Assembly: GCA_007644065.1 (NCBI GenBank)
Contig: VJWN01000013.1
Span: forward strand, 1,054,001-1,118,000
From: Margaritispora aquatica
Lineage: Eukaryota; Ascomycota; Leotiomycetes; Helotiales; Discinellaceae
DNA: 64,000 nt
Direction: 5' to 3'
Numbering within the stretch: the first letter of the stretch is position 1; each line of letters begins with the position of its first letter. The notes beneath the pieces are model-generated. The model saw nothing but the letters and a program-made list of their open reading frames with translations, was not told where the DNA came from and ran no database searches. A program made the translations under genes and the position numbers. Positions 1-11,417 of this stretch are shown one piece after another.

Positions 1-1
1 G

Positions 2-220
2 TATGAGAGTGTGTATCTGAATTTCCAGCCGACTTTGGCGGGGGCTACGACGGTATTGAGGCGGAATGATGGGAAGTTGGTGGATGGAGAGGTGGTGGAT
101 GAGTGGATTAGTCCGTTGGTTGAAGCGAGGGGGAAGTTGAGGAGTAGTAATGGGAGAAGGGGGTTGAACGATGGGGAGAAGGTTGCGAGTATGTTTAAGA
201 ATGATGTTTATGCTTCATAG
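2..220 (+). CDS. 3' end of an unrecognised protein-coding gene (partial)
   Basis: An open frame enters from the left edge and runs to a TAG at 218-220, giving about 72 C-terminal residues (ends with NDVYAS). The tail has charged, mixed composition with no membrane segment, no cysteines and no motif I recognise. The gene body lies outside the window, so product and true length cannot be judged. Codon use resembles the neighbouring genes, and a transcript heading toward PIK1 on the same strand is plausible. It is probably a real last exon, but the frame is short and unsupported by homology. Confidence 0.5.
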   Translation, partial: YESVYLNFQPTLAGATTVLRRNDGKLVDGEVVDEWISPLVEARGKLRSSNGRRGLNDGEKVASMFKNDVYAS

Positions 221-747
221 GATGAGTGAGGTTATGGTTAGGTGGCAGCCATGTTTTGATAGAAGTAGTTGGGTCGGACTAGATTTAGGTTGCTTCTTTG
301 AAGCTTGATACCCAAGAGCAGAGATACAATGTAATAGTTGATGAACAATGCCTTTGAAAAGACGCCAAATATAATTATGCTTTAAAAGATGCCTACCCTA
401 TGTACCGTGCCTCTATACTAATGTATCATTACCAAGCCAAAGCTCCAACTCTAACTCTAACGTTAGGGGGTTTTAGCATGTGCGGCCGCATCGGCTATCT
501 CTAATCGCCGTTACGGTAGAGAAAGACGACAGGACAGGACAGGCTGTTGGAAATGTGAAAACGGTCCGGATCTCGAACCTCGAACTTGGCGACTCTCGAA
601 TTCCCCCCCTTTACCAAGCTATCCAGCGTATGATTAATGAGATTTGGAACATCCATTAATGTCCGGATCACTCGAGAGGCATTGCGCCTCAAAAAGAAGA
701 ACATCAACCACCCCTAAACAGACCGCTGGATCATAACAGCAGGCCCA
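221..747. other. Intergenic: 3' flank of partial gene and PIK1 upstream region
   Basis: No convincing ORF. Contains a tandem 'ctctaactctaac' stretch near 450-465 and a short GGACAGGACAG repeat near 530-541. The last ~100 bases are the presumed PIK1 leader. Confidence 0.6.
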
Positions 748-3700
748 ATGTCGTGGGAACTGTTAAAACGGTTCATCGAGAGCGATGTCTTCAATCAGAA
801 CCCATTTCTCTCGGTAGCTTACCTGTCGTGAGTTGCACCTCTGCCAGATGATATGGCAGATCATAGACTGATGAGCGTGTGACAGGCGATACGCAGATCA
901 TGTCGGAATTCATTATGTACTGTGCTCGAAACTCCGCCAGTTTAGCTACGAGGAGATCGAGTTCTTCCTCCCGCAACTCTGCCACCTCATCATCAGCGTC
1001 GACAATGAATCAATGGCGCTCGAGGAGTTCATCCTGGACCTGTGCGAGGAATCGGTCAATGCCGCGCTGCTGGTGGGCTTCTTTCCATGACTGTCCGGTG
1101 GAGATGGGGTATACTGACAGGGGAAACAGACATTCTGGCTTTTTCAAACGTACTTGCACGATTTATCCGCGACCCCACAAGCCGAGGCCTTCAAGACGTG
1201 TAGGAGGATATACAACAAGGTGCAGCACATAGTGTTTGGACTGGCCGAGCCAGCGCGCCACGAGAAGATCAGCGAGAATGTCCTCCCTGTCACGGTGCTG
1301 GCGAGCTTCGTGCTAGCAAGTATCGCGGTGCCGTTTTTGCCCAAATGGGCGGGCCCACTGGCGATTGCGCAGTCGAGGAAACCTTCGTCAACGGGAGATG
1401 TCATTTCAGATGCTAGCCAGACACAACTGCAGCAGGCGCAGAAGATTACGAGGAGCCAGACTACGACGCCTGGGTCGACAAGGACGAGGAGATTGAAGGA
1501 GACGTCAAGGATTGCAAGTGCGCCAACAAATGGAGAGATGTCCAAGAGGCCTAGCAGTGCTCGCTCTTCGTCAGCAACAAGACCAGGGTCTTCCACTCCG
1601 ACAAAGAGACAACCTTTAGAACCGAGACCAAGGCCATCGATGCTCGAATTGAAGCCGCTAGATCCGCGACTAAGCTCAGCTTCTCTCCCTCTACCAGATT
1701 CCCGATCTCCACGCATGACCCCTTCTAGGCCAACGACTCCTGCTACTGCTGGATTACCACAAAGACCGGTGGATTCATTGCATAGAAAACACACCCATTC
1801 ACGTAAAGCACCACCAAGCCCGTCTTCATTAACTGATGCCCAAAAAGTAAAGCTGTTAAGACAGAATTATTTTCGCTGTCAGACACTATTTCTCACTGCT
1901 CTGGAAGATATTTCTAATCGTCTAGTAATCGTTCCTAAACCTGCTCGATTGAGTGCTTTACGTGCTGAGCTTGCCCTTATTGCACAAGACCTCCCAGCTG
2001 AAGTAGATATCCCCGTGATTTGCCCTGCGACATTGATCGATGGAGCACCTGGAAAGAGCAAGCATCATCGCATTGTACGACTCAACCCCGCCGAGGCCAC
2101 CGTGTTGAACAGTGCTGAGAAGGTGCCATATCTATTGATGGTAGAAGTACTCAGGGAAGATTTCGATTTCGATCCTTCAACCTCGGATAACGAGAGACTG
2201 CTGAGCAAGCTCTTGTCAGAACAGGGATCTGGAAGAAGGAGAATTTTCGACCTGACGGAATCGGCGAGGACACCAAGCGGAACAAAATCGATGGAATTTA
2301 CACAGGACAGCGTCTTTGAGCCGGTATCGGGAGATTTGGGGAGTTCGCCTCTTATCAAGGCAATGGATGACATATCCATAGCGAAGGAGAATCTTCCGCC
2401 CTCTCATCCACCTAGATTATCGAGCGGTGCCACAACTTTGTCAACATCCTCGGGGCTCATCACTCCTAGGGACTCTGGAGGTGCTCCCAATTCCAGGTCA
2501 AGCAGTCCTGGAGCGCGGAAGATGACTTTGCCAGGTATGGGGAGGTCTGGAGCTGCTGATCAGCCTGATTTCTCAGCTCTCGCGACACACATGAGAACTG
2601 CGTCCCAAATGTTGGCTCAGCTTGATTCGACGAATGGGAAAAGGCCGAGACATGAGGTTGCTGCTATTCGAGCGAAGATCATTGCTAGTATGCAAAGCTT
2701 GGAGGAACAAAGTTTTGATCTTGATAATGGTTCAAACTTGCCTACTTTTGATACAATCATGGCGAATGCCAATGCAGCAGCTGCCAGTATTGATCCTGAG
2801 GATATCGAGGTAGAAACTACCACCGATTCACCTCTGGATACAGGAGCTGGAGCTGCGAGAATGGAGAATGACGAGAAGACCGGTGGTGTTCAAAGGAAAG
2901 GGGATAGAGATGATCCAAGTGCCGCCACTTTTGGAGAAGCATGGAGCATGAAGAAGGAAAGGATAAGGAAATCCTCGCCATATGGGTGGATGAAGAATTG
3001 GGATGTTTTGAGTGTTATTGTCAAGACTGGAGCGGATCTTAGACAGGAAGCTTTTGCATGTCAATTGATTATGGTCTGTCACAAGATATGGGAGGATGCA
3101 GGAACTCCTGTCTGGGTGAAGCGAATGAGGATCCTGGTTACTGGAGAGTCTTCTGGTCTTATCGAGACTATCACGAATGGTGTCTCTCTACATTCACTCA
3201 AGCGAAGTTTAACTTTGGCGACGATAGAAGCTGGCCAGAACCCCAGGAGAAGGATTGCAACTCTCAAGGATCATTTCGTCAAAACTTTTGGTGCGCCGGA
3301 AAGCGATGCTTACTTGGCTGCAGTTGATGCTTTTAAGAGATCACTTGCTGCATACAGTATTATCTCTTACGTTCTCCAGTTGAAGGATAGACATAATGGT
3401 AATGTGCTTATTGATAACGAAGGACACATCATTCACATCGATTTCGGATTCATGCTCTCCAATTCTCCCGGATCAGTTGGATTTGAAGCTGCACCTTTCA
3501 AGCTGACACAAGATTATGTGGATGTGCTTGGTGGCGTTGGCTCGCAGCATTTCGAGGACTACAAGAAGTTATGTAAACAGGCCTTCCAAGGTAAGTTGCT
3601 TTCATTCTTTCGACCACGGTAGCCTGCTAACTGAAAATAGCGCTGCGAAGATCTGCTGATAGCCTCATTGACCTCGTCAACATGATGGGCCGCGAATCGA

Positions 3701-3943
3701 AAATGCCATGCTACTCTTATGGTGTACTGCAAGCTGGAAACAGTCTTCGACAGAGGTTCCAGCTTCAATTGAGTGCGGATGAAGCAGAGCAGTTTGTCGA
3801 GACAGACTTGATTGGTAAATCGTTGGGAAGTTATTATACACGACTGTAAGTTCCCCTTCACCATTCGATCGAGAAGTGAAGAGATATTAATCGCGTTGCG
3901 CAGATACGATACTTTCCAATATCGCACGCAGGGTATTTATTAG
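748..3943 (+). CDS. PIK1: Phosphatidylinositol 4-kinase, PIK1 type (990 aa)
   Basis: Phosphorylates phosphatidylinositol at the 4-position; yeast Pik1 acts at Golgi and nucleus and is essential for secretion. Model: exons 748-827, 886-1072, 1130-3590, 3641-3845, 3904-3943; all phases agree and total 2973 nt. The N-terminus (MSWELLKRF...) and the helical LKU-type region (about residues 20-120, with HDLSATPQAEAFKTCRR) match PIK1 rather than STT4. A long Ser/Pro-rich middle follows. The kinase domain occupies roughly residues 700-985, with catalytic-loop D842-R-H-N845 and D860-F-G862. The C-terminus ends QYRTQGIY. Introns are 57-58 nt near the start and 50-58 nt near the end. An alternative acceptor at 1120 would add three residues; 1129 was chosen to keep ALLTFWLFQTY intact. 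Family assignment is firm. Confidence 0.96.
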
Positions 3944-5141
3944 ATGCTCGTATGCCATACTGTGTTTGTGGAGAGTGGAGATTATGGGTTGCATCTTGGT
4001 GGCGTTGGATATCTGTTGGCATTTACATGGATCATGAGATAGCGAGAATGCATGCTGCATTAGAAGGGATTCAGGAGGGAGTTGTTGATGAGGGGCCGAG
4101 TGATAGTGGTAGTAGACATAGCTTGAAAGGGGAGTGATGAGGAAGAAGAGAGGTCTCGGAATAGATCATAAGACAGTAGTAGGGTGGAGATGGAAATTAT
4201 TTGAGGATGTGTAGAGCCAGAAATGATCAATGAGTATGAGAGACTTCTTATGTTTGAAGTTTTTTATTTGTGGCGGTCTACCTAGGCCCTTTGAGAATGC
4301 GCTCCTTTCTGTCTATTTGCATTGGCGTCTCTGCTTGTCTGACATCGTTACCACTTTAACGGAAGAGAGAAAAGAGAGATCTCGTTAAAAGTACCCTTTT
4401 CGTCTTAGCGTCTCGCGTCGATTATGACCCCATTCATTGCCTGTGAGTTTCTTCAAGAACTCTAAATCACATCTATCTTCATGTTCAAGTTTCCAGTTAC
4501 ATTTCTCTTAGACATCAATACACTGCTCGCAAACAATCTTGTTAGAGTGAGCAAGTCATGCAGACTATGCATCTCAACAGCATGGTGCGCCAGAGACTAT
4601 GGTGCAATACTTACCAATTCATAAAACCCACCCCAAATTAGCATTCGACAATGCTGAACTGTGCCTAGAAGTTAAGAATCATATCGACCCGAGTCACTGC
4701 CCGCATTAGTTACCCTGGTATCTACCTACTCTCTGATCAATCAAATTCAGTCTAGTTACAATGATGGCCCGCTATCAATCCGCACACAAGCCATCACCAT
4801 GGCGATGGGACGCTTCACTCGGTATTAATACCCTCGAGGCTCCGGTCGACCCCAACCCCACCATGAACTTTTTCCGCCCTCTATAACCCACTCTATTGAG
4901 ATCTACATCTGCATCTGCAACTCGATCTTGAGTTTGACCTTGAGTTTACCAATCTTCGAGACACTTTCAGCTTTTCGGAGAAGCATACAGCTGCTTAACA
5001 TTGAAAGTTGATCAAGATCTTCTGATTGATATCGACTTCGTAAGTCTACGGATCTCTATCTTCAAGCAAAGGGTTCTCGATCTGACCTTGGAATCTTCAC
5101 GCAGAACAATACCATCACAGAAGCAAGTTGAATTTGCAAGT
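3944..5141. other. Intergenic: PIK1 3' UTR, then promoter and leader of the next gene
   Basis: The open stretch 3952-4137 just after the PIK1 stop has no homology flavour and is probably 3' UTR. From about 4890 the sequence becomes a pyrimidine/A-rich leader for the gene starting at 5142. Nothing else is recognised. Confidence 0.6.
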
Positions 5142-6806
5142 ATGCCTCCCTCCACACCCAATGAACCATATGCAGAGCATCAATGGACGAAGTTCGAAGT
5201 AAGTATCTCTCCTCGCATCTCATTCCTTCCTCCCTCTTCTCCTCTCTGCCCCATCCTCCAAATTCCCTCAGAACAGACCTAACAATCCCAAGCTCCAAGT
5301 AATGCTGGCCCTCATCACCAAAGGAGCCCACCTCGCCGCTCGCCGCGAAAAGCGCACCGACGCCCCCCAACTCCCGCAAATGAACGCCTACGAAAATTTC
5401 GCCACACAATTCAACACCGCCATGAACGGCAAGGGCAACTACGACGCCGACCTCCCTAAGGAAGAAATCATCCACATGCTCGACGAGCTGATTGCGAAGC
5501 GCAAGAACGTCGTGGGAAAGAAGGGCTTGGTTGAAAGACAGATTGTCCCGAAAATCACAAGGGCGCTGAGATTGGCGTGGCGGAGAAGTGATGGTAGGGA
5601 TTTCGATGGAAGTATCGAGGAGTGGGAGGCGGGTAGGAGGGAGAAGGTTTTGAGGGAGGATATGATTAGACGGGGTCTTATTCCTAGAGATGAGGTTGTT
5701 GATGAGGGTATGCCGTTCCACACTTCATAAATCCTAACTGTTGGATGGGACTAGACTAACTCAAGCAGCTCCTAAGAAAGACGCATCCTTGCCCCTAGCA
5801 AGCGATACATACACCTCCGCTCCACACCCCGCTCCACACCCCGCTCCCGCAGTCTACGCACAGCAATACACATCCCGGACCGCTCACCAAGCTTCCATTC
5901 CAGCAACACCTACCCATGAACCAACTTCGTACCTCGACCGGAAACTCGCCCTAGTCCAGTCCTCCGCCTCCCGTGTCCGCGCTGCCTCAGCTTCCACCAG
6001 AGGCAAGAAGAGCAATCTCTCAAACGCATTTATCGACATCGCGGATGACGAAGACGATGATCTCGCTTTCGCTGTTGCTACGCCTGCTCACGTATCTGAG
6101 CATTTTGAGGTCCCAAAGAAGAAGAGAATCCTCTCCAAGGCGGCGTTGCAGAAGGAGAATGATAGGGCTATGAATTCGTTTGCTGCGAATGCTTTTACGC
6201 CTGCTAAGTCGGCGGGGGATAATTTGTTGGGTTGGATGAAGGATGCTGGTAGTGGTTCTGGTGCTGTGGCCTCTGGTGGTAGTGGCGGTACTGCTATTAG
6301 TATTGGTATCGGAAGCAAAGTCAGTGAGACGGTTGCACCAACTAAGCAGAAGCGTCCAGGTCGTAATGCCGCACGCATGGATACACGTGTTGAGAAGGTA
6401 AATTCAAACCCAAACCCAACCTTCCAGTCCTCCTACCAAAAGACCATTGACTAACAATTCCCAGCCTCAAGACAAGAGACAAGCCGACAATGGACTCGCA
6501 ACTGGCATCGCCATGCACGCCGAGCGCATTGCTCTGATTGATGCCTCGGAGCGCGCAGAGGAGAGTGCCGAAGAGTGTGTCGAGGCTGAGGAATTCTCTG
6601 TCAAAGACCCCAACATTGGACCCAGTATGATTATCGACAATCGCGGCCCGAACTATGTTGGTAGTTACTTCCGGTCTACTCCTCCGCGTTCTGGCTTTGG
6701 AGGAAGGCCTGTGACTGGAGATGTTGTTTCTGGTGCTGGTGTTGATGCTGGTGCTGATGCTGATGTGCGTATGAATAGCGTTAGCGATGAGTCTGAGGCG
6801 GAGTAG
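5142..6806 (+). CDS. Unrecognised disordered protein with conserved-looking N-terminal region (487 aa)
   Basis: Model: exons 5142-5198, 5272-5707, 5769-6397, 6465-6806; phases agree and total 1464 nt. The first ~165 residues look globular and helical (LALITKGAHLAARREKR, DELIAKRKNVVGKKGLVERQ, ITRALRLAWRRSDGRDF). The middle is low complexity, with a HPAPHPAP repeat near residue 190, an acidic DDEDDD patch and a basic PKKKR stretch that could be a nuclear localisation signal. A Gly/Ser-rich segment and an acidic tail follow. The next frame resumes after each intron without stops, which supports the model. I do not recognise the family; nuclear location is only suggested by the charge pattern. 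A poly-adenine-free, C-rich coding bias suggests good expression. Confidence 0.75.
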
Positions 6807-8150
6807 ACTGCACGCATGTATGATCTGCTTGGTTCGTGCCTCTCGTTATCACGGTTCGTCGTTGATCTTTGCTCGTGCTAGTGGAAAATCCTGTCGAACA
6901 TCTCATTTGCCTCTCATCACGGCCTCAACGACCGAATTTCGCTACTGGAATTCTTACCCCCTTGCCTAGCATAGCAGAACTTCACGAAGCAGTCGTTCTT
7001 CTATTGTCACCTGATCTGGCGAGTGAAGGTTACCTAAGCTATTCTCGAAATGATGATAAGCACGGTATTCAAAATCTTTGCACTTCAGTACAAAGCACAT
7101 CGGTACATTCTCTGGTCTTTCCAGTCTTTCTAGCATTTGCTGATCTTTCGGCATAGCGTTGACACAGCATGATTTCAGCTTGGTCTTTTCTAATTAGCAT
7201 GAGATCGACTTCATCTGCTGGCGATGGGTTTCCATTGCAACTTGTATGATAGGATAGATGGGAGATGCTTGATCTTCAGACTACTATTAAGTGGCAGACT
7301 GATAGATTCGAGAAATTGATGAATGAATGAATGAAATATTCTGCGTAGCAACTAAGTTCTATAAATGTTAAGTGACCATGAGATGACTCTGCCCTTTCGA
7401 GACATCTAGCAGAACATTTTATCTTACTACTTGATTACCAAACTTGCCTTAGTGAGAAAATACGTTGTTGAGGAAGAAGATAGATCGTAAGAGGTGCATG
7501 TCCAACTCGCTTAATGAGGGGTATCGTGCCCCACTTCACGACCATGTCAGTCAGGACTTCGAAAGTATGAGGACTTGAGGATGCATCTCTTGCTTCCCGA
7601 AACAAAATAGAGACAATCGATCAAAAGTATTAATTTCAAAGCGCGTGAAAACATACTTGGAGAATTCGGGTTTGAAGCTTCATTCATTTGCTTGTCTACT
7701 CTAATCTATTTGCCTCAGGGGTGGGGGGGGGAAGACAGTACCGTGCTACTGTGCTCTACAATCTTAAGAAGTGTGTCCGAAATCTGCCTCAGCCAAATGT
7801 TATGTTCCAAAGTCCAAAGCCAAATCCAAGTCCAATTCCAAGCCCAAGTCCTCTAATAAGGTGCCTTCCAAGACAGGCCTGCCATTGTTACGTTGGTGTA
7901 AAAGAGTGTGATTCACCAAGGAGATGCTAGAATGCAAAAATGCACATCATCCCAGAGTGGTTGGGAGAGTGCGGGATTTTGTTTCGTCAAGGAGTGTGTG
8001 TGCTCACGGAGCTGCTGGAAAGCAAAATTGAGGTGAAGGTGAGACCATGACTGCGGTCGCTATGGCGTTGCTATGTTCAATAATTAGACTGACTTTCGCG
8101 AAATAGAACAATGCAAGCGTACCCCTCGTCTTATTGACATTCACCGTACT
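6807..8150. other. Intergenic, 1.3 kb
   Basis: No gene supported. Open frames 6869-7156 and 7688-7930 lack coding character. A degenerate CCAA(G/A)TC run lies at about 7805-7850 and a nine-base G run near 7725. Confidence 0.55.
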
Positions 8151-8354
8151 CTAGCGGCCTTGGTTCTGGGCGCTGTTCGCCGCTGCTGTCATGGCATCAG
8201 TGCAGCTCCGACATGAGACCGACTGAGCCCAACTGCTCTTAAGGACTCTGACACCGTAACACTGGTGGGGTGCAAATCGAGCAAAATGGCAATATGATTG
8301 GAGTTTCTCGTCTTTGTGACCGCAGACAAATAGATATTCTGCCCAGTCGCACAT
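8151..8354 (-). CDS. Small Cys/His-rich protein (67 aa)
   Basis: Single-exon frame beginning MCDWAEYLFVCGHK. Cysteines lie at residues 2, 11, 22, 32, 48 and 51, with histidines at 13, 23 and 30; the ending CRSC pair and the CGH motif suggest a small metal-binding fold. Many fungal genomes encode short unnamed proteins that start MC-W-x-x-x-x-x-x-CGH, and this matches that pattern from memory. There is no signal peptide or membrane segment, so a cytoplasmic or nuclear site is likely. A TATAAAAG element about 240 bases upstream on the same strand supports a real transcript. A longer overlapping frame (8189-8428) was not chosen because it loses the Cys pattern. Function unknown. Confidence 0.55.
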   Translation of the reverse strand: MCDWAEYLFVCGHKDEKLQSYCHFARFAPHQCYGVRVLKSSWAQSVSCRSCTDAMTAAANSAQNQGR

Positions 8355-10532
8355 TTTGTCTGTGAGTTAATAACGTGTGTGAATTCTGAGAAGGTGGTTA
8401 GCAATCTAGCGGAAGTGCTGCGTTGCAACAGACAACGTACTATGTAAGAGGAGATGCTTTGTTATCTCTAAAGAATTAGTTGTAAAGTTTGGAGTTGGTT
8501 CAATGTCGTTGATTTGAAAGTTGTTAGTTGTTGTGGAAGTCTTGGAAGAGTATATTATCGATATAGAATAGTGCTCCAGGGTCGGAAAAAGAGCTGCTTT
8601 TATACCCAAAAAGTAGAAGTTACAGTCACATATTCTTGCAAGAGTTTTTGTGAGTTAGTCGTGAACAGGATGTTATGATTCGCAAGTTGTACTGATGAAT
8701 TAGTGCTAGCTCAGTTATTGGTGAATGGGCAGGACTTCGACAGGAGTTGATTTACAACTGTTGTGTCATGAGTGATAGTGCATAGGGCAGGCGGCCGTTC
8801 TACAGACTGCTGCGACTCCAGCAAATAAGAGAGTATTATTTGTAGAAATAAAATGAACTTTAATCAACTTGAGGACAAGTTGATGCATTTCTTGAAAGTG
8901 ATAAAGTTGAAGATCTGCTGCTTCCTTGCCATTTGCAATGGTATAAGCAGCGAAAGTGTCAGCCAGTCTTACTATCGTGACTACAATCAGTGTAGATTAT
9001 ACTCTTAAATTTTGAGTCTCTCATGCAGGTACGTACTGGGCTTTTAGTGAACATGTCGTGGTCTATTCGTGAAGTGAGGACTTAAATATACTATTCTCGC
9101 TTAGAATTGAGGGAATGGTTTTATCGACTCTGCTAGGAGTACTAACTTATTCCTGAATTTAACATGCTATAGCAAATGTCTTCCCTAAATTCTATACAAG
9201 TTTAAACCCACAATTATGCCGAGAGCTTGATTCGTGTGATTTCCTATCTCTTTCACAGTCCAATAAACCCGGTCGAGTCCAAACGCAACTCAGACACAAA
9301 GTCATGTAACAATACTTATTCATGTTCTGTTCGTGGTATTGCTGATAATAAGTAGTAAAACTTTTTGATTGGTATTGTTTTTAACATGACTGGGGAATAA
9401 GTTTCAATGTTATCTATTCGCAACATTATCAACACATTAGTGGATTGATGGGAATGAGAATATAGGAATCTGGCTTGGAGAATACGTCGCTTAGCCTTTG
9501 GAGATTCGGGCTTCCGTGGTGTGGGGATAAATATGAAAGCCCTTTGAATCTGGCACCATGTTCTCCTCGTGAAAGTGTTGATTTTATCCACATTAATCTA
9601 CGTCCTAGAAGTCATCACATGAACAAACACAAAGTACCGAGTCTTGAACGTCATCACCACCGTCGATATATCTCATTTACACTATTCAACAAAAAAAATC
9701 AAACCAAACCAAATTAAGCTATTTCTACGCTCCAGCTTCCTCTACATGTGCCAGGTCTCTTTCTTGTCAAGCGCTCCCATCATTGGCAAGAATTCTGAGC
9801 GAGAATATACCACCACCCATCCCTCCACCAACTGGTAACTAAAGTCAAGCAACTTTGGAATCTAGCGATGAAGCTCAGTATTGGCGATTTAATTGTACTG
9901 TTGGACGCTTATTTCGACATATGGTCAAAGTCATTGTTCAATGTGTTGCAAAGCTGAGATGGAATCATCGATTGCTGGGTTTCTCAAGCACTGTATCACT
10001 ACATACAGTCCCATATATTTCAATTCAACAGAGTAGAGTACTGGTGCTCCCATCTGCTCTCGCAATTCAGATTTTGGTGTTACTCGTGGGAGTGGACTCG
10101 ATGGATCCGCTCCTATTGCGTACCAGCATTGACTCTGATACTGTGAAGTTCAGCGCAGTCACACACATACATCAAATCAAGGCAGATGGAGAGCTCAAAG
10201 TAAACGCAATGGGTGAAAATTCGTCATCAATTGAATCACGGATTAGCATTATCTAGCTACCAAACAAATACGAAGCTCAAGTACTCAAAAGCCAAAGTAA
10301 AGGGGTATGGAATTAAACTACTTTAGCTATGCTTATTCGCTCGCCCGCTGTTGAACATTACCCTCTTTCAATCCCAAGTCCTTCTCCTTCCAATCATTCA
10401 TTCATTTTCCGTCACCTAGGTGCTCATGAAATCCAGTCCAATCCCAATGTTTTCATCAACCATAATCAACAACTGCAATCTACACCTCATTCAATTCCAT
10501 CCTTCCGTCTTTTCCCATTACCTCCTCTCAAA
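8355..10532. other. Intergenic, AT-rich 2.2 kb
   Basis: Apart from the TATA element, no feature is supported. Several open frames exist (for example 9855-10256, which begins at a TTG) but none has coding character. Confidence 0.55.
8597..8604 (-). promoter_or_regulatory. TATA box candidate for the small Cys/His protein
   Basis: Reads TATAAAAG on the minus strand within GGGTATAAAAGCAGC, about 240 bases upstream of the ATG at 8354, leaving room for a ~200-nt leader. Confidence 0.4.
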
Positions 10533-11417
10533 TCAAAGCCCACCAACAACCAACCCCACAAATGCAACCATCCAGCCCTCAGCCCAACCCCTTCCACCTC
10601 CCACACCCACGCCGGCATTAGCCGAGATAAAAGTAACGGTACTAGTCGGCCTGACCGTGCCCCCGGAACTCTTGGTCGTGCCCACCGTCCCAGTCCCCGT
10701 GCCCGTCAAAGTACTATTGCTCCCACCAGGCAAAACACACGTACAAGTCTTGGCCGCCGCACACGTGTAGGGGCCCTCGCCACCGCTCCACGTGCTTGTC
10801 TGCCCGTGGCAGGTCACCTTCGCAGGACAGGACGTGATGGTGATGATGCTCGTTTGGGTGGTTGTCACGACGAGGGTGGTGGTGTTGGAGGGGACGGTTT
10901 GCGTGTAAGTCGACGTCGAGGTCACGACGTCCGAGCCGCCTCCGCTGTGGCTAGTGCTCACGCTGGTGTCATCCGTAGGACTGGGACTTGGGCCCGTGCT
11001 AGTCTTCGAGGTGACGGTAACATCAGGGCCGGTCGAGAAGGTCGAATACGACGTCGTGGATTTCGAGGTAGAGCTCGTGGGCGGGAATGTTGCGCATGGC
11101 AAGTGGAGCGTCTGGTACATGGTTCCGCAGCCCGTGGGGCACGCACTCTGGCAGACCTCCTCGGTGTAGATCTTTGGGCAACCGCATCCCAGTGTGATAG
11201 TGGAGAGAAAGAAGCAGTCGATGACGTCGCAGGGACGGCCGGAGGCGGAGGCAGTTGGGCAGGAGGGAGGGTTGGTGGTGGTGATGGTTAGGCAGCTGGA
11301 TGGGATGGGAGTGTTGGCTGGTGCGGTGGTGGTGGGGCCTCCTTCGGGGGTGGAGAGGGCGTTGGTGAGGGTGAGGAGAGTGAGGAGGGGGATCGAAACG
11401 AATGTTGCAGAAATCAT
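10533..11417 (-). CDS. GPI-anchored, Ser/Thr-rich secreted cell-surface protein (294 aa)
   Basis: Starts with a clear signal peptide (hydrophobic SIPLLTLLTLTNA, cleavage near residue 20-22). A Cys-rich module follows, with ten cysteines at residues 42, 53, 63, 68, 78, 80, 89, 93, 97 and 108. Next comes a mucin-like Ser/Thr/Gly stretch suited to O-mannosylation, then a second Cys cluster with CHGQTSTW and TCTC. The C-terminus is a typical GPI signal: a small-residue site around SANAG, a spacer, then hydrophobic WMVAFVGLVVGGL. Such proteins are tethered to the plasma membrane or cell wall. The Cys spacing is not a standard CFEM that I can recognise. Intronless. The long opposite-strand frame over it is a shadow caused by the GC-rich Ser/Thr codons. 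Confidence 0.85.
   Translation of the reverse strand: MISATFVSIPLLTLLTLTNALSTPEGGPTTTAPANTPIPSSCLTITTTNPPSCPTASASGRPCDVIDCFFLSTITLGCGCPKIYTEEVCQSACPTGCGTMYQTLHLPCATFPPTSSTSKSTTSYSTFSTGPDVTVTSKTSTGPSPSPTDDTSVSTSHSGGGSDVVTSTSTYTQTVPSNTTTLVVTTTQTSIITITSCPAKVTCHGQTSTWSGGEGPYTCAAAKTCTCVLPGGSNSTLTGTGTGTVGTTKSSGGTVRPTSTVTFISANAGVGVGGGRGWAEGWMVAFVGLVVGGL

Noticed and set aside
3952..4137. 61-codon frame after PIK1
   Set aside because: Immediately downstream of the PIK1 stop, no domain; most likely 3' UTR.
9855..10256. 133-codon plus-strand frame
   Set aside because: Begins at TTG, no family resemblance, in AT-rich intergenic DNA.
10329..11291. 320-codon plus-strand frame
   Set aside because: Shadow of the GPI-anchored protein gene; Arg-rich low-complexity translation, while the minus strand has signal peptide, Cys pattern and GPI signal.
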